Assembly: GCF_000335475.2 (NCBI RefSeq)
Contig: NZ_ANAH02000073.1
Span: 1 to 64,000, forward strand
Direction of reading: 5' to 3'
Length of the DNA: 64,000 bases
Source: Cystobacter fuscus DSM 2262
Lineage (GTDB): Bacteria; Myxococcota; Myxococcia; Myxococcales; Myxococcaceae
The stretch's first letter is position 1. Every line of letters begins with the position of its first letter. Positions 8,591 to 18,179 of the stretch are shown here, piece after piece. The notes under the pieces are model-generated. The model did not search any database and was not told where the DNA came from. It saw only the letters and a program-made list of their open reading frames with translations. The position numbers and the translations under genes were made by a program.

Positions 8591-9946
8591 ATGACAGACA
8601 ACGCCGACGCCATCGTCATTCGCGATGCCGTGAAGAGCTTCCGGAAGAGCACCATCCGGCGCGAATACACGACCTTCAAATCGGAGCTGGTCCGCTTGAT
8701 TCGTGGCCAGCGCCAGCAGGGGGAGCTGCGCCTCATCGAGGCGTTGCGCGGAATCAACCTGCGGATTCCCAAGGGACGCACCGTGGGGATCCTCGGCCGC
8801 AACGGCTCCGGCAAGAGCACGCTGCTCAAGCTCATCACCGGCATCTACTCCCCCACGTCCGGGAGCATCCAGGTCAATGGGCGCATCTCCGCCCTGCTGG
8901 ACCTGGGCGCGGGCTTCCATCCTGACTTCTCCGGGCGCGAGAACATCCTCATCAACGGCATCATCCTCGGCATGTCGCGCGCGGAAGTCCAAGCGCGCAT
9001 GGAGGATATCATCGCCTTCAGCGAACTGGGCGACTTCATCGACGAGCCGGTGCGCACGTACTCGAGCGGAATGTACATGCGTCTGGCCTTCTCGGTGGCC
9101 ACGCACGTGGATCCCGACATCCTCATCATCGATGAGATCCTCGCCGTGGGCGATGAGCACTTCGGCAAGAAGAGCCTCGCGAAGATGACGGAGTTCAAGC
9201 AGAGGGGAAAGACGATCGTCCTGGTGACGCATGACCTGAACACGGTCGAGCGCTGGTGCGACATGGCGGCGTGGATCGACGCCGGGCGCATCCGGCGCGT
9301 GGGCACGCCCGCCGAAGTCGCCCACGAGTACCGCCAGGCCGTGGCCCTCGCCCAGGAACAGTCCATGGTGATGCGGCCTCCGGCGCTGTCGGCGGACGGG
9401 GGCGCGCTGCCCTCGCTCGCGGTGCAAGAGGGCCCGCGGCCCCTCACGGGACCCCAGGTCCCGCCCCAGAAGCGCTGGGGGAGTTTCGAGGTGGAGATCT
9501 CCGGCGTGCACCTGCTCAATGCCCAGGGCGCCGCCGTGACCTCGCTGGACACCGAGGATCCCTTGGAGATCTCCATCGACTTCAGCACCCGGCAGGTGGT
9601 GAAGGACGTGGGCTTCGGCATTGCCCTGTTTGATCAGCAGGGGACGAAGGTGTATGGCACCAACACCTTCGTCGAGGCGGTGGCGCTCCCGTCTCCGCTG
9701 CCAGCCGCGGGAAGCGTGCGCTTGTCGTTCCAACGCATCGGCCTCATGCCTGGTGTCTATAGCCTCGATGTCTGCGCGCATCCGGCCGAGGGGCGTGAGT
9801 ACGACTATCACCGGGGGCTCTACCAAATCACGGTCAGCTCTTCCCAGCAGGATTCGGGGCTGGTGCGTCCGCCGCACACCTGGTCGGTCCACTCCGCCGA
9901 ATCCCTTCCGCTCAATGTCCTTCCCATGCGCGTGCAGGCGTCCTGA
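8591..9946 (+). CDS. wzt: Polysaccharide ABC exporter, ATPase with C-terminal glycan-binding domain
   Basis: The 451-residue product has Walker A GRNGSGKST at residues 69-77, an ABC signature (YSSGMYMRLAF) near 157 and Walker B DILIIDEILAVGD near 176. After about residue 290 comes a beta-sandwich of the Wzt C-terminal type (for example WGSFEVEISGVHLLN), which in characterised Wzt proteins recognises the modified end of the O-chain before export. The linker between is Ala/Pro-rich. It partners the permease encoded just upstream. A C-terminal domain implies export of a chain with a specific terminal cap. Confidence 0.92.
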   Translation: MTDNADAIVIRDAVKSFRKSTIRREYTTFKSELVRLIRGQRQQGELRLIEALRGINLRIPKGRTVGILGRNGSGKSTLLKLITGIYSPTSGSIQVNGRISALLDLGAGFHPDFSGRENILINGIILGMSRAEVQARMEDIIAFSELGDFIDEPVRTYSSGMYMRLAFSVATHVDPDILIIDEILAVGDEHFGKKSLAKMTEFKQRGKTIVLVTHDLNTVERWCDMAAWIDAGRIRRVGTPAEVAHEYRQAVALAQEQSMVMRPPALSADGGALPSLAVQEGPRPLTGPQVPPQKRWGSFEVEISGVHLLNAQGAAVTSLDTEDPLEISIDFSTRQVVKDVGFGIALFDQQGTKVYGTNTFVEAVALPSPLPAAGSVRLSFQRIGLMPGVYSLDVCAHPAEGREYDYHRGLYQITVSSSQQDSGLVRPPHTWSVHSAESLPLNVLPMRVQAS

Positions 9947-9969
9947 GCGCCCACCGCATCCCCAAAATC

Positions 9970-12900
9970 ATGTCAACCAAGACATCCTCCAACCTCCGTG
10001 CTGTTCCGCCCGCTGGTGAGAAGAGGCTGCAGGCTTTCCAGCGTTCGCTTCCGACGCTGGGAGCACTCAGCGCCCAGCGTCCTTCCTCTCCGGCGAAAGA
10101 GCCCACCATGTTGGAACTGGCGGAGATGGTGGCCGCCCAGAGAAGGGTGGTGGAGGAGCTGCGGGAGTGCACGGGCTCGAGGTGCACCGAATTGGTGGCC
10201 CACGAGCGCATGCTGCGCTGGCTGACGGAGGAGTTGCGCCAGAAGTCGGGTGCCCTCAAGGCGGCCTCCACGGAGATGGCGCCCATGGCGGACCGGGGCA
10301 TCGCTCCCTCGCCCGTGAGCTCGCTGGCCAGTGCCGCCAACGTCCTGGTCTTCTCGGTGCCGGACTCGCACCGGCGCACGGTGGGCAAGGCCGTCACGGC
10401 CGCGAAGCGGGCGTTCGTCGAGGGACTGAAGCCCTTCCACATGGAGTCCATGCGGCCGCAGTACCGCTTCAACCAGGAGCTCGTCGCGGTCCTGAACGAG
10501 CTGGTGGCGCTGCGCGCGGGCTCCGGAGACCGTGAGCGTGCGGAGCGCGTCTGGAGCCGGCTCGTGCCCATGGCCAACCCCACCGAGTGGAACGTGCGTT
10601 CCCACCGGGGGCGGGGTTTCGGAATGGTGGTGAAGCTGGCCAAACACTCCTACCTCTCCGCCCTGGGTCCCCTGCTCAAGGCCCTGTTCCAGGGACAGTC
10701 GGAGTGGAACACCAAGGCCATCGAGGCCGTTGCCCGCTTCGCGCATGTCGAGACCTCGTCGGTCGCGGGGACGGGTGCGCTCATCGAGGAACTCCGGCGG
10801 TTGAGCGATCCCTTCGCGCGCCCGGAGATGCCCGCTGGCGTGAAGGTGATCTCCTCGCTGTGGCGGGAGGTGTTCCGCAGGCAGACCGCCTTCAATCAGG
10901 AGCTGACCGAGTACCTGCGCCAGTTGCTGGATGTGCCCGCTCCCGTGCCGACCCTGGGCGTTTCGGAATACGAGTCCTGGTGTGCGCGAAGGGAGCCCGC
11001 GCAAATCACCCAGGCCGCCCAGGCCGCGGCCCAGTTGGCGCGCCGGCCCCGCCTCAGCGTCCTCCTGGTGGCGGGCAATGCCTCGGAGGTGCAGCTCCAG
11101 GACTCCATCGACTCCCTGGCCCGCCAGTCCTACCCCGAATGGGAAGTCCGCATCGCGGAGGGCGACGTGCCCCTGCGGCCCCTGGTGGCGCGGTGGGTGG
11201 AGCGGTATGGATGGGACGCGCACCGGCTCCAGCTCGTCTCCCAGGTGTGGGGAGAAGAACTCGAGCGGGCGCAAGGGGAGTTCTGCGCGCTGTTGACGCC
11301 GGGGGATGTGCTGGCTCCCCACGCGTTCGCCCTGGTGGCCTGCCGCGCGAACATGGACGTGGACTTCGATGTCCTCTACGTGGACGAGGACCACCTGGAT
11401 GAGAAGGGGCTCAGAAGCCAGCCCTTCTTCAAGCCGGATTGGTCCCCGGATCTCCTGCGGACCTGCAACTACTGGGGGGAGTTCCTGGTCGTGCGAACGT
11501 CCCTGCTCCGGGAGGTGGGGGGCTCGTTGTCCGGCCTGACGGGCCCGCATGCGCATGAGCTATCGCTTCGACTGAGCGAGCGCACGGCGCGGATCGCCCA
11601 CCTGGCTCGCGTCCTGGTCCATCGTCGCATGGGGTCTCCCTCCCTCTCCGAGGGCATCGCGGCGGCCCAGGTGGGGCTCGGACGGGTCGTGCTCGCCGAG
11701 CACCTCAAGCGCATGGGGGAGGAGGCAGACGTGGAGCTGTCCCCCTCGGGCTTCTTCCGCGTCCGCTACCCCGTTCAGGGCACGCCCCGCGTGTCCATCA
11801 TCGTTCCGTTCAAGGACAAGCCCGAGTTGCTCAGGACGCTCGTGTCGAGCCTGTTCCGGTACACGCGCTACGAGAACCTGGAACTCCTGCTCATCTCCAA
11901 CAACAGCACCCAACCCGAGACCTTCGCGCTCCTGGAGCAGTTGACGGATCCCCGCATCCGCAAGCTGACGTGGGATCACCCGTTCAACTACTCGGCGATC
12001 AACAACTTCGGTGTCCAGCACGCCACCGGCGAGCTCCTGCTCTTCCTCAACAACGATATCGAGGTCATCGAGCCCGACTGGCTGGAGGAGTTGATCAGCC
12101 AGGTGCAGCGGCCCGAGGTGGGCGTGGTCGGACCGCGGCTGCTCTACCCCAACGGTACGCTCCAGCATGTGGGCGTGGTCGTGGGACAGCAGGGCTTCGC
12201 CGGTCACGCGTTCGCGGGTCTTGCTCCCCATGCCAGTACGGCGCAGGGGCGGGCGGACTGGACCCGGAACTACCTCGCCGTCACGGGCGCCTGCCTGATG
12301 ATGCGCCGCGATGTCTTCGAGCGCATCGGCGGCTACGACGAGAGCTTCATCGTCTGTGGCAGTGACGTGGAGTTGTGCCTGCGTGCCGTTCAGCATGAGC
12401 TGCGGGTGGTCTACACGTCTCACTGCACGCTGGTTCATCACGAATCGGTGACACGCCGGGCGGATGCCATTCCGGAGAATGACTTCTGGCGGTCCTTCGT
12501 CGCCTACCGGCCCTATCTGACGGGCGGGGATCCGTTCTACAACGAGAACCTCTCCCTGCTGTCCTCCCATGGCGCGCTGCGCGAGGCGGGCGAGGATGCC
12601 GAGACCTTCGCGCTCCGTGTTCTCACCAGCGAACTGCCGAGCAGCCGGATCGATGATGTCACCGGCACGCGGGCCAATCAGCTCCGGCACCTGTCCGAGC
12701 ACATGCGCGCGTTGGACTACTCCCTGGCCGACGTGGAGAAGGCGCGGGAAGAGGCTCCCAAGCGGATCGCCGCCCTGCGGGCTGGCTCGCTCGAGCGGGT
12801 CACCTGGTTCGTGCCCGGCTTCGGCCATCCGTATGGAGGTGTCCACACCATCCTGCGCTTCGCGGATCTGCTGCGGCGGCGCTACGGGGTCGAGAACAGC

Positions 12901-13911
12901 TTCGTGGTGTACGACAACAACCAGGTCACCGCCCGGGAGATGGAAGCGCGTGTGATGACGCTCTTTCCGGAGCTGCCGGGCCGCTTCCGGATCATTCAGC
13001 GCGCGGATGAGTTCGCCGATCTGCCGCCGTCCGATCTGGCCATCGCCACCTTGTGGACGAGTGCCTACGCGCTGCTCCAGTACCCGCATGCCAAGGCACG
13101 CGCGTACTTCGTGCAGGACTTCGAGCCCCTGTTCTACCCGGCGGGTAGCTACTACGCCCTGGCGGAGCAGACGTACCGCATGGGTCTTCATGGCATCTTC
13201 AACACCAAGGGACTGCATGACCACGTCACCTCGAACTACCCGATGACGGGTTGCTGGTTCGAGCCCACGGTGGAGCGCCATGTCTTTCATGACAAGCGGC
13301 CCGTTCGTTCAGGACCCGTGCGGATCTTCTTCTATGGACGCCCTTCGACGGATCGCAACGCCTTCGAGTTGGGAATGGCGGCACTGCGCCAGTTGAAGCT
13401 GGAGTTCGGCGCCGAGGTGGACATCGTCACGGCGGGCGAGAAGTGGGATCCCTCGGTCTTCGGTCTGGCGGGGACGCTCAAGAACCATGGGGTGCTGCCC
13501 TACGAGAAGACGGGAGATCTCTACCGGGAGTGCGATGTGGGGCTGTGCTTCATGTTCACCAAGCACCCCTCGTACCTGCCGTTCGAGATGATGGCGTGTG
13601 GCGTGACGGTGGTGACGAACAACAACCCCGCCAATCTCTGGCTGCTCGAGCATGAGCGGAATTGCCTGCTGGCCGAACCGACCTACTCGTGCGTGTTGGA
13701 GCAGTTGCGGCGCGCCGTGCGCGACGCACAGCTTCGTGACCGCATCGGGAAGGCCGCCGCCGAGCGTGTTCGCCGCACGAGCTGGGAAGAACAGGTGGAT
13801 CAGGTGTACGCGACGCTGATGGGACGTCCGGTGCAGGCCGGAATGCAGGGGGCTGGCTCCAGCCAGCCGGACGCTGGAGTGCGGGTCAAGCCGGTTGCTG
13901 GTGGAGTCTGA
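9970..13911 (+). CDS. Giant RfbC-like glycosyltransferase (GT2-GT2-GT4 type), first GT2 degenerate
   Basis: The 1313-residue protein resembles M. xanthus RfbC/WbgA in size and layout. Residues 1-350 are helical with two copies of a module ending RPQ/RRQ-x2-FNxE. A GT-A-like domain follows (about 355-590), then a second, well-kept GT2 domain from about 605 (VSIIVPFKDKPELL, ELLLFLNNDIEV, YDESFIVCGSDVELCLR). A GT4-type domain occupies about 935-1290 (FVPGFGHPYGGVHT, VQDFEPLFYP, PFEMMACG). In the first GT-A domain the metal-binding HDD of the downstream paralogue is replaced by PGD (444-446), so it is probably inactive. Role: assembly of the exported polysaccharide at the inner membrane. Confidence 0.88.
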   Translation: MSTKTSSNLRAVPPAGEKRLQAFQRSLPTLGALSAQRPSSPAKEPTMLELAEMVAAQRRVVEELRECTGSRCTELVAHERMLRWLTEELRQKSGALKAASTEMAPMADRGIAPSPVSSLASAANVLVFSVPDSHRRTVGKAVTAAKRAFVEGLKPFHMESMRPQYRFNQELVAVLNELVALRAGSGDRERAERVWSRLVPMANPTEWNVRSHRGRGFGMVVKLAKHSYLSALGPLLKALFQGQSEWNTKAIEAVARFAHVETSSVAGTGALIEELRRLSDPFARPEMPAGVKVISSLWREVFRRQTAFNQELTEYLRQLLDVPAPVPTLGVSEYESWCARREPAQITQAAQAAAQLARRPRLSVLLVAGNASEVQLQDSIDSLARQSYPEWEVRIAEGDVPLRPLVARWVERYGWDAHRLQLVSQVWGEELERAQGEFCALLTPGDVLAPHAFALVACRANMDVDFDVLYVDEDHLDEKGLRSQPFFKPDWSPDLLRTCNYWGEFLVVRTSLLREVGGSLSGLTGPHAHELSLRLSERTARIAHLARVLVHRRMGSPSLSEGIAAAQVGLGRVVLAEHLKRMGEEADVELSPSGFFRVRYPVQGTPRVSIIVPFKDKPELLRTLVSSLFRYTRYENLELLLISNNSTQPETFALLEQLTDPRIRKLTWDHPFNYSAINNFGVQHATGELLLFLNNDIEVIEPDWLEELISQVQRPEVGVVGPRLLYPNGTLQHVGVVVGQQGFAGHAFAGLAPHASTAQGRADWTRNYLAVTGACLMMRRDVFERIGGYDESFIVCGSDVELCLRAVQHELRVVYTSHCTLVHHESVTRRADAIPENDFWRSFVAYRPYLTGGDPFYNENLSLLSSHGALREAGEDAETFALRVLTSELPSSRIDDVTGTRANQLRHLSEHMRALDYSLADVEKAREEAPKRIAALRAGSLERVTWFVPGFGHPYGGVHTILRFADLLRRRYGVENSFVVYDNNQVTAREMEARVMTLFPELPGRFRIIQRADEFADLPPSDLAIATLWTSAYALLQYPHAKARAYFVQDFEPLFYPAGSYYALAEQTYRMGLHGIFNTKGLHDHVTSNYPMTGCWFEPTVERHVFHDKRPVRSGPVRIFFYGRPSTDRNAFELGMAALRQLKLEFGAEVDIVTAGEKWDPSVFGLAGTLKNHGVLPYEKTGDLYRECDVGLCFMFTKHPSYLPFEMMACGVTVVTNNNPANLWLLEHERNCLLAEPTYSCVLEQLRRAVRDAQLRDRIGKAAAERVRRTSWEEQVDQVYATLMGRPVQAGMQGAGSSQPDAGVRVKPVAGGV

Positions 13912-13913
13912 GC

Positions 13914-16900
13914 TTGGCTACCCGTTCGTCTGGACGTTCGGAGGAGACCGCTGGTGAGATCGCCCAGATGATCGCCAGCCAGCGCCGTCTGCTGGAGCAG
14001 TTGCATCCCTGTGATGGTTCCCGGTGCCAGGAGCTGTTGGCGCACGAGCGCACGCTGGTGTGGTTGATGGACCGGCTGCGTCAGGAGACCGCGGAGGGGG
14101 GTGCTCGGGCCCAGGATCCGCTCCAGGCGGCGCAGGAACTGGCCGATGTCCTGCGCTTCGAGGTTCCTCCCTCGCACCGCGGCTTCTACGGGGTTCCAGT
14201 CACGGTCGCGAAGCGGGGGGTCGTCCGGGCGCAGACGCCCTTCCTCATCGAGTTGATGCGCCCCCAGTTCGCCTTCAACCGGGAGGTTGTTGGCGTCCTC
14301 GAACAGCTCACGGCCCGCCAGCGCGCGGGCAGTGTCGTGGAGCTCTCCGCGTGGGTCGGCAAGCGTCTGCGGTCCATGGTGGATCCCACCGCCTGGGATG
14401 TTCGCTCGCCTCGTCAGCGAGTGACGGCGCGGGCCGTCGAAACGGTGAAGCAGGGCTACCTGAGGGTGATGTCCCCCCTGGTGCGCGAGCTGCTGGACAC
14501 CCAGCGTCAGTGGAATGAGCTGTTGGTGAGCATCCTCGTCACCATCGCGGGTTCGCGACGCCCGGAGACGGCCGAGGCCGCCGCGCTCATCGCCCGGCTG
14601 GAAGCCTTGAGCGATCCCCTGCGAAGGGCCGACAATCGGTTGTTGCTCGTGCGCGCCTCCAAGCCCTTCTGGCGCGAGGTCTTCCGGCGGCAGATCGCCT
14701 TCAACCACGAAGTGGCCGTGTCGCTCGCCAACCTCCTGGAGACGCATGCTCCGGCGGGTGCTCCTCCGTCGCTCGAGGACTATCCCCGATGGTTCGCCAC
14801 GGTGGAGCCCGCGCAGATCCAGAAGGCCAGGGCGGCGCTGGGTGGATTGCCGGCACGGCCCCTCATCAGTCTGGCCATGCCCGTCTACCGCACGCCAGAG
14901 CCCGTGCTGCGCACCTGCATCGATTCGGTGCTCGCCCAGCGCTATGAGCACTGGGAGTTGTGCATCGCGGATGATGGCTCGGGCTCCCCGGAGCTGACCA
15001 CGCTGCTGGAGGAGTACGCGCGCAAGGATCCGCGCATCCGCTTCCGGCAGCTTCCCGCCAACGTGGGAATCGCGCGCGCGACCAACGCGGCCCTGGAAGA
15101 CTGCCGTGGCGAGTACGTGGGGTTCATCGATCACGATGACAGCCTCGCGCCGCACGCGCTCGCCGAGGTCGTTCTGCGCTTCGCGGCCGAACCCGAGCTC
15201 GATTGGGTCTACTCGGATGAGGATCGGCTGGATGCCGAGGGACGGCGCTTCCACCCCTTCTTCAAACCAGACTGGTCTCCGGAGCTGCTCCGGGCCTGTA
15301 ACTATATCTGTCATTTCGTCGTGGTGCGGCGTCAGCTCATGGCGCGGACCGGAGGGCTGCGCGAGGGCTTCGAGGGCTCGCAGGACTACGATTTCCTGCT
15401 CCGGCTGAGCGAGCACTCCAACCGTGTGGGCCACATCCCGCGCATTCTCTATCACTGGCGCTACTCCCCCCTGTCGCTCTCGCATGATCAGCGCAAGCTC
15501 GAGGCGGCTTCACGGGCGGGGCGGCGCGCGCTGGCGGAGCACCTCGCCCGGTGCCAGGAGCAGGCCGACGTCGTCGACCTGGGCGAGACTTCCTACCGGG
15601 TGCGCTACCGGGTGCGGGGCACGCCCCTCGTCTCCATCATCGTCCCCTTCAAGGACAAGCCGGAGCTGCTGGACACCCTGGTCCGCTCGTTGCTGGAGAA
15701 GACCCGCTACCCGCACTTCGAGCTGTTGCTCGTCTCCAATCAGAGCTCACGCCCGGAGACCTTCGCGCTGCTCGAGCGCTTGGTGGATCCCCGCATCCGC
15801 AAGCTGAACTGGGACGAGCCCTTCAACTACCCGGCGATCAACAACTTCGCGGCGCGGCAGGCCCGGGGCGAGCTGCTGCTGTTCCTCAACAACGACATGG
15901 AGGTGACGGAGGGCGGCTGGCTGGAGGAGTTGATCGCCCAGGCGCAGCGGCCCGAAGTGGGGGCGGTGGCGCCCAAGCTGCTCTTCCCGGATGGCTGTGT
16001 GCAGCACGCGGGCGTGGTGGTGGGCATCACGGGCTTCGCGGGGCATCCCTTCTGGCGGCTTCCCAATGATGGGAGCTGGACGCCCTTCGGGCATGCCGAC
16101 TGGCCCCGGAACTATCTCGCGGTCACCAGTGCCTGCATGATGGTCCGCCGCGAACTCTTCGAGGAGCTGGGTGGCTACGACGAGTCCTTCCAGGTCGTTG
16201 GAAGCGACATCGAGGTGTGCCTGCGGATGGTCAGCAAGGGGCTCCGGGTGGTCTACACGCCCTATACCCGGTTGACCCACCACGAGTCCGCCAGCCGCCG
16301 CCTGGATGCCATGCCGGAGGATGACTTCTGGCGGTCCTTCGTGGCCTACAGGCCGTACCTGCGTGGGGGAGATCCCTTCTACAACCCCAACCTCACCCTG
16401 AGCTCCACGAGTTGTGATTTGCGTTGGCACTCGGAGGATGGCGAGGCCCTGGCCTTGAGGACCCTGGCCTGGGAGCTGCCCGGGGCCCGCGCGCGGGAAG
16501 GCGCGGCGATGGGGCGGTACCGGCGCCATCTGGCCGAGCACCTGCCAGGGTTCGATTCGTCCCCCTTGCTCGCCTCGTCCCGCCGCGCTCCTGCCGAGGC
16601 ACGTCCGCCGCGGCGGATGCAGTGGCTGATTCCGGCGGCGGACCGCGTCACCCCGGGACTTGAACTGGTGGCGCGCATGGCCTCGCTGATGCACGCGAGG
16701 CACCACGTGGAAAACCGGTTCATCGTCTACGATGCCCCGTGGCAGGACGCGCACCGGATGGAGGCCCTGCTCACCATGGCGGGTGGCGAAGGTCACGTCC
16801 AGGTCTTGCGGAACGAAGGCGAGCTCGCGGAGCTGCCGGCCTGTGATGTGGTCATCGCGACGCATTGGACGGCTTCCTGGCTGGCCCTGAACCATCCGGG

Positions 16901-17687
16901 AGCGGCGAAGCGGGCCTATCTGGTCCAGGACTTCGAACCCCTGACCCATGCGGCCGGCACCCTCTACTCCCTGGCGGAGCAGTCCTACCGGCTCGAGCTC
17001 CTCGGGCTCTTCAACTCTCCGGGCGTCCACGCGTTCGTGACGCGCAACTACCCGCTCAAGGGCGTTTGCTTCGAACCCACGGTGGACCCGCTCTTGCTGC
17101 AACCGCGTCCAGCGGCCGGCTCCCGCAAGAGCCGCCTGCTGTGTCTGGCCCACCCGCTCGTGCCGGAGTCGGGCTTCGAGATGGTCCTGCCAGTCCTCCG
17201 GCGGATCAAACAGGAGCTTTCCCACGAGGTGGAGATCCTCTGCGCGGGACAGGCCTTCGAACCGGAGCGCTTCGACGCGGGTGGCGTTCTGGAAAGCCAC
17301 GGCGTTCTGACGCCGCGCGAGGCCGCCGAACTCTACCGCACGTGTGACGTGGCCCTGGGGTTGTCGTTCACCCTGCATCCAACGCAACTGCTGCTGGATG
17401 TGATGGCCAGTGGCGTCGCGGTGGTGGTCAACGACAATCCGGCCTTCCGTTGGTTGCTCGAGCCCGATCGGAATTGTCTGGTGTCCGAGCCCACGGCTTC
17501 CGAGTTGACCCGGCAGGTCCTGCGTTGCCTGAAGGATCGGGCCTTGCGCGAGCAGCTCGCCGCAGAGGCACGGCGGCGCATGGGCACGAGCACCTGGGAG
17601 GAGCAGGTGGACCGCGTGTATGCCTATCTGTCGGAGCCGGGCCAGTCGCGGGACGACCGGCCGCACGGTGAAGAGCACGCGCGCTGA
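13914..17687 (+). CDS. Giant RfbC-like glycosyltransferase, tandem paralogue
   Basis: The 1257-residue paralogue of the preceding gene has the same order of parts. Here the first GT2 domain is intact (MPVYRTPEPVL, CIADDGS, FIDHDDSLAP with the DxD-like D406-HDD, GSQDYDFLLRLSE), and so is the second (VPFKDKPELLDTL, FLNNDMEV, GSDIEVCLRM). The C-terminal GT4-like part lacks the glycine-rich PYGGVHT entry motif of its neighbour, and EMMACG is replaced by DVMASG, so that domain may be weakened. The start is TTG at 13914, two bases after the previous stop, with GGAG about 8 bases upstream. The tight spacing points to coupled translation with the first glycosyltransferase. Confidence 0.86.
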   Translation: MATRSSGRSEETAGEIAQMIASQRRLLEQLHPCDGSRCQELLAHERTLVWLMDRLRQETAEGGARAQDPLQAAQELADVLRFEVPPSHRGFYGVPVTVAKRGVVRAQTPFLIELMRPQFAFNREVVGVLEQLTARQRAGSVVELSAWVGKRLRSMVDPTAWDVRSPRQRVTARAVETVKQGYLRVMSPLVRELLDTQRQWNELLVSILVTIAGSRRPETAEAAALIARLEALSDPLRRADNRLLLVRASKPFWREVFRRQIAFNHEVAVSLANLLETHAPAGAPPSLEDYPRWFATVEPAQIQKARAALGGLPARPLISLAMPVYRTPEPVLRTCIDSVLAQRYEHWELCIADDGSGSPELTTLLEEYARKDPRIRFRQLPANVGIARATNAALEDCRGEYVGFIDHDDSLAPHALAEVVLRFAAEPELDWVYSDEDRLDAEGRRFHPFFKPDWSPELLRACNYICHFVVVRRQLMARTGGLREGFEGSQDYDFLLRLSEHSNRVGHIPRILYHWRYSPLSLSHDQRKLEAASRAGRRALAEHLARCQEQADVVDLGETSYRVRYRVRGTPLVSIIVPFKDKPELLDTLVRSLLEKTRYPHFELLLVSNQSSRPETFALLERLVDPRIRKLNWDEPFNYPAINNFAARQARGELLLFLNNDMEVTEGGWLEELIAQAQRPEVGAVAPKLLFPDGCVQHAGVVVGITGFAGHPFWRLPNDGSWTPFGHADWPRNYLAVTSACMMVRRELFEELGGYDESFQVVGSDIEVCLRMVSKGLRVVYTPYTRLTHHESASRRLDAMPEDDFWRSFVAYRPYLRGGDPFYNPNLTLSSTSCDLRWHSEDGEALALRTLAWELPGARAREGAAMGRYRRHLAEHLPGFDSSPLLASSRRAPAEARPPRRMQWLIPAADRVTPGLELVARMASLMHARHHVENRFIVYDAPWQDAHRMEALLTMAGGEGHVQVLRNEGELAELPACDVVIATHWTASWLALNHPGAAKRAYLVQDFEPLTHAAGTLYSLAEQSYRLELLGLFNSPGVHAFVTRNYPLKGVCFEPTVDPLLLQPRPAAGSRKSRLLCLAHPLVPESGFEMVLPVLRRIKQELSHEVEILCAGQAFEPERFDAGGVLESHGVLTPREAAELYRTCDVALGLSFTLHPTQLLLDVMASGVAVVVNDNPAFRWLLEPDRNCLVSEPTASELTRQVLRCLKDRALREQLAAEARRRMGTSTWEEQVDRVYAYLSEPGQSRDDRPHGEEHAR

Positions 17688-17717
17688 GCCCCGGCTCCAG
17701 GGCAACAGCCACCGGGC

Positions 17718-18179
17718 TCAGGACCCGCGCTTGTCGTCCCGCGCGGTCTTCTCCAGGGCGGCGAGCCGCTCCATGACCTCGCGGCGCCAGGCCGTCTGGG
17801 CCCGGGACTCCTCCCGCTGGTGCTCGTAGAGCAGCGCCAGCGAGTCGAGGATGGCCTCGTTGAATTCCACCTGCTTGCGCAGCACCTCGTTGATGAAGGG
17901 CTGGAAGGCGAGACGGAAGGCGCGCTTGGCTCCCACCAGCAGTGGGCCCGTCACGCCGGAGCGGTGGGACGTGGGCGGTTCCGCGTAGCGGCTGTCCTTC
18001 TTCGCGCGGGGCGCCTGGAGCAGGGGCGGCCACTCGGTCTCGGCCGGGGCACGCTGGGAGGCCTCCAACAGCCGACGCACCGACTCCACCTGCTCCGGTT
18101 CCGGCTCCGGCAGCCGTGCCGCCGCCTCCATGAGGCGCTCGGGCGCTGGGGACGTGGTGAGGAGATCTTCAGGTCGCAC
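17718..18179 (-). CDS. Small helical partner protein of the glycosyltransferase cluster
   Basis: The 153-residue product starts at GTG 18179, inside the last codons of the upstream glycosyltransferase gene (11-base overlap), so translation is probably coupled. It has no enzyme motif. Its centre (GAKRAFRLAFQPFINEVLRKQVEFNEAILDSL) carries the same K-xxF-x(5,8)-xQ-x2-FNxE pattern found twice in the helical N-termini of each giant glycosyltransferase. The C-terminus is a charged, probably coiled-coil helix. It may be a docking or scaffolding subunit for the polysaccharide machinery; this is inferred from the shared module and position only. Confidence 0.6.
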   Translation of the reverse strand: MRPEDLLTTSPAPERLMEAAARLPEPEPEQVESVRRLLEASQRAPAETEWPPLLQAPRAKKDSRYAEPPTSHRSGVTGPLLVGAKRAFRLAFQPFINEVLRKQVEFNEAILDSLALLYEHQREESRAQTAWRREVMERLAALEKTARDDKRGS

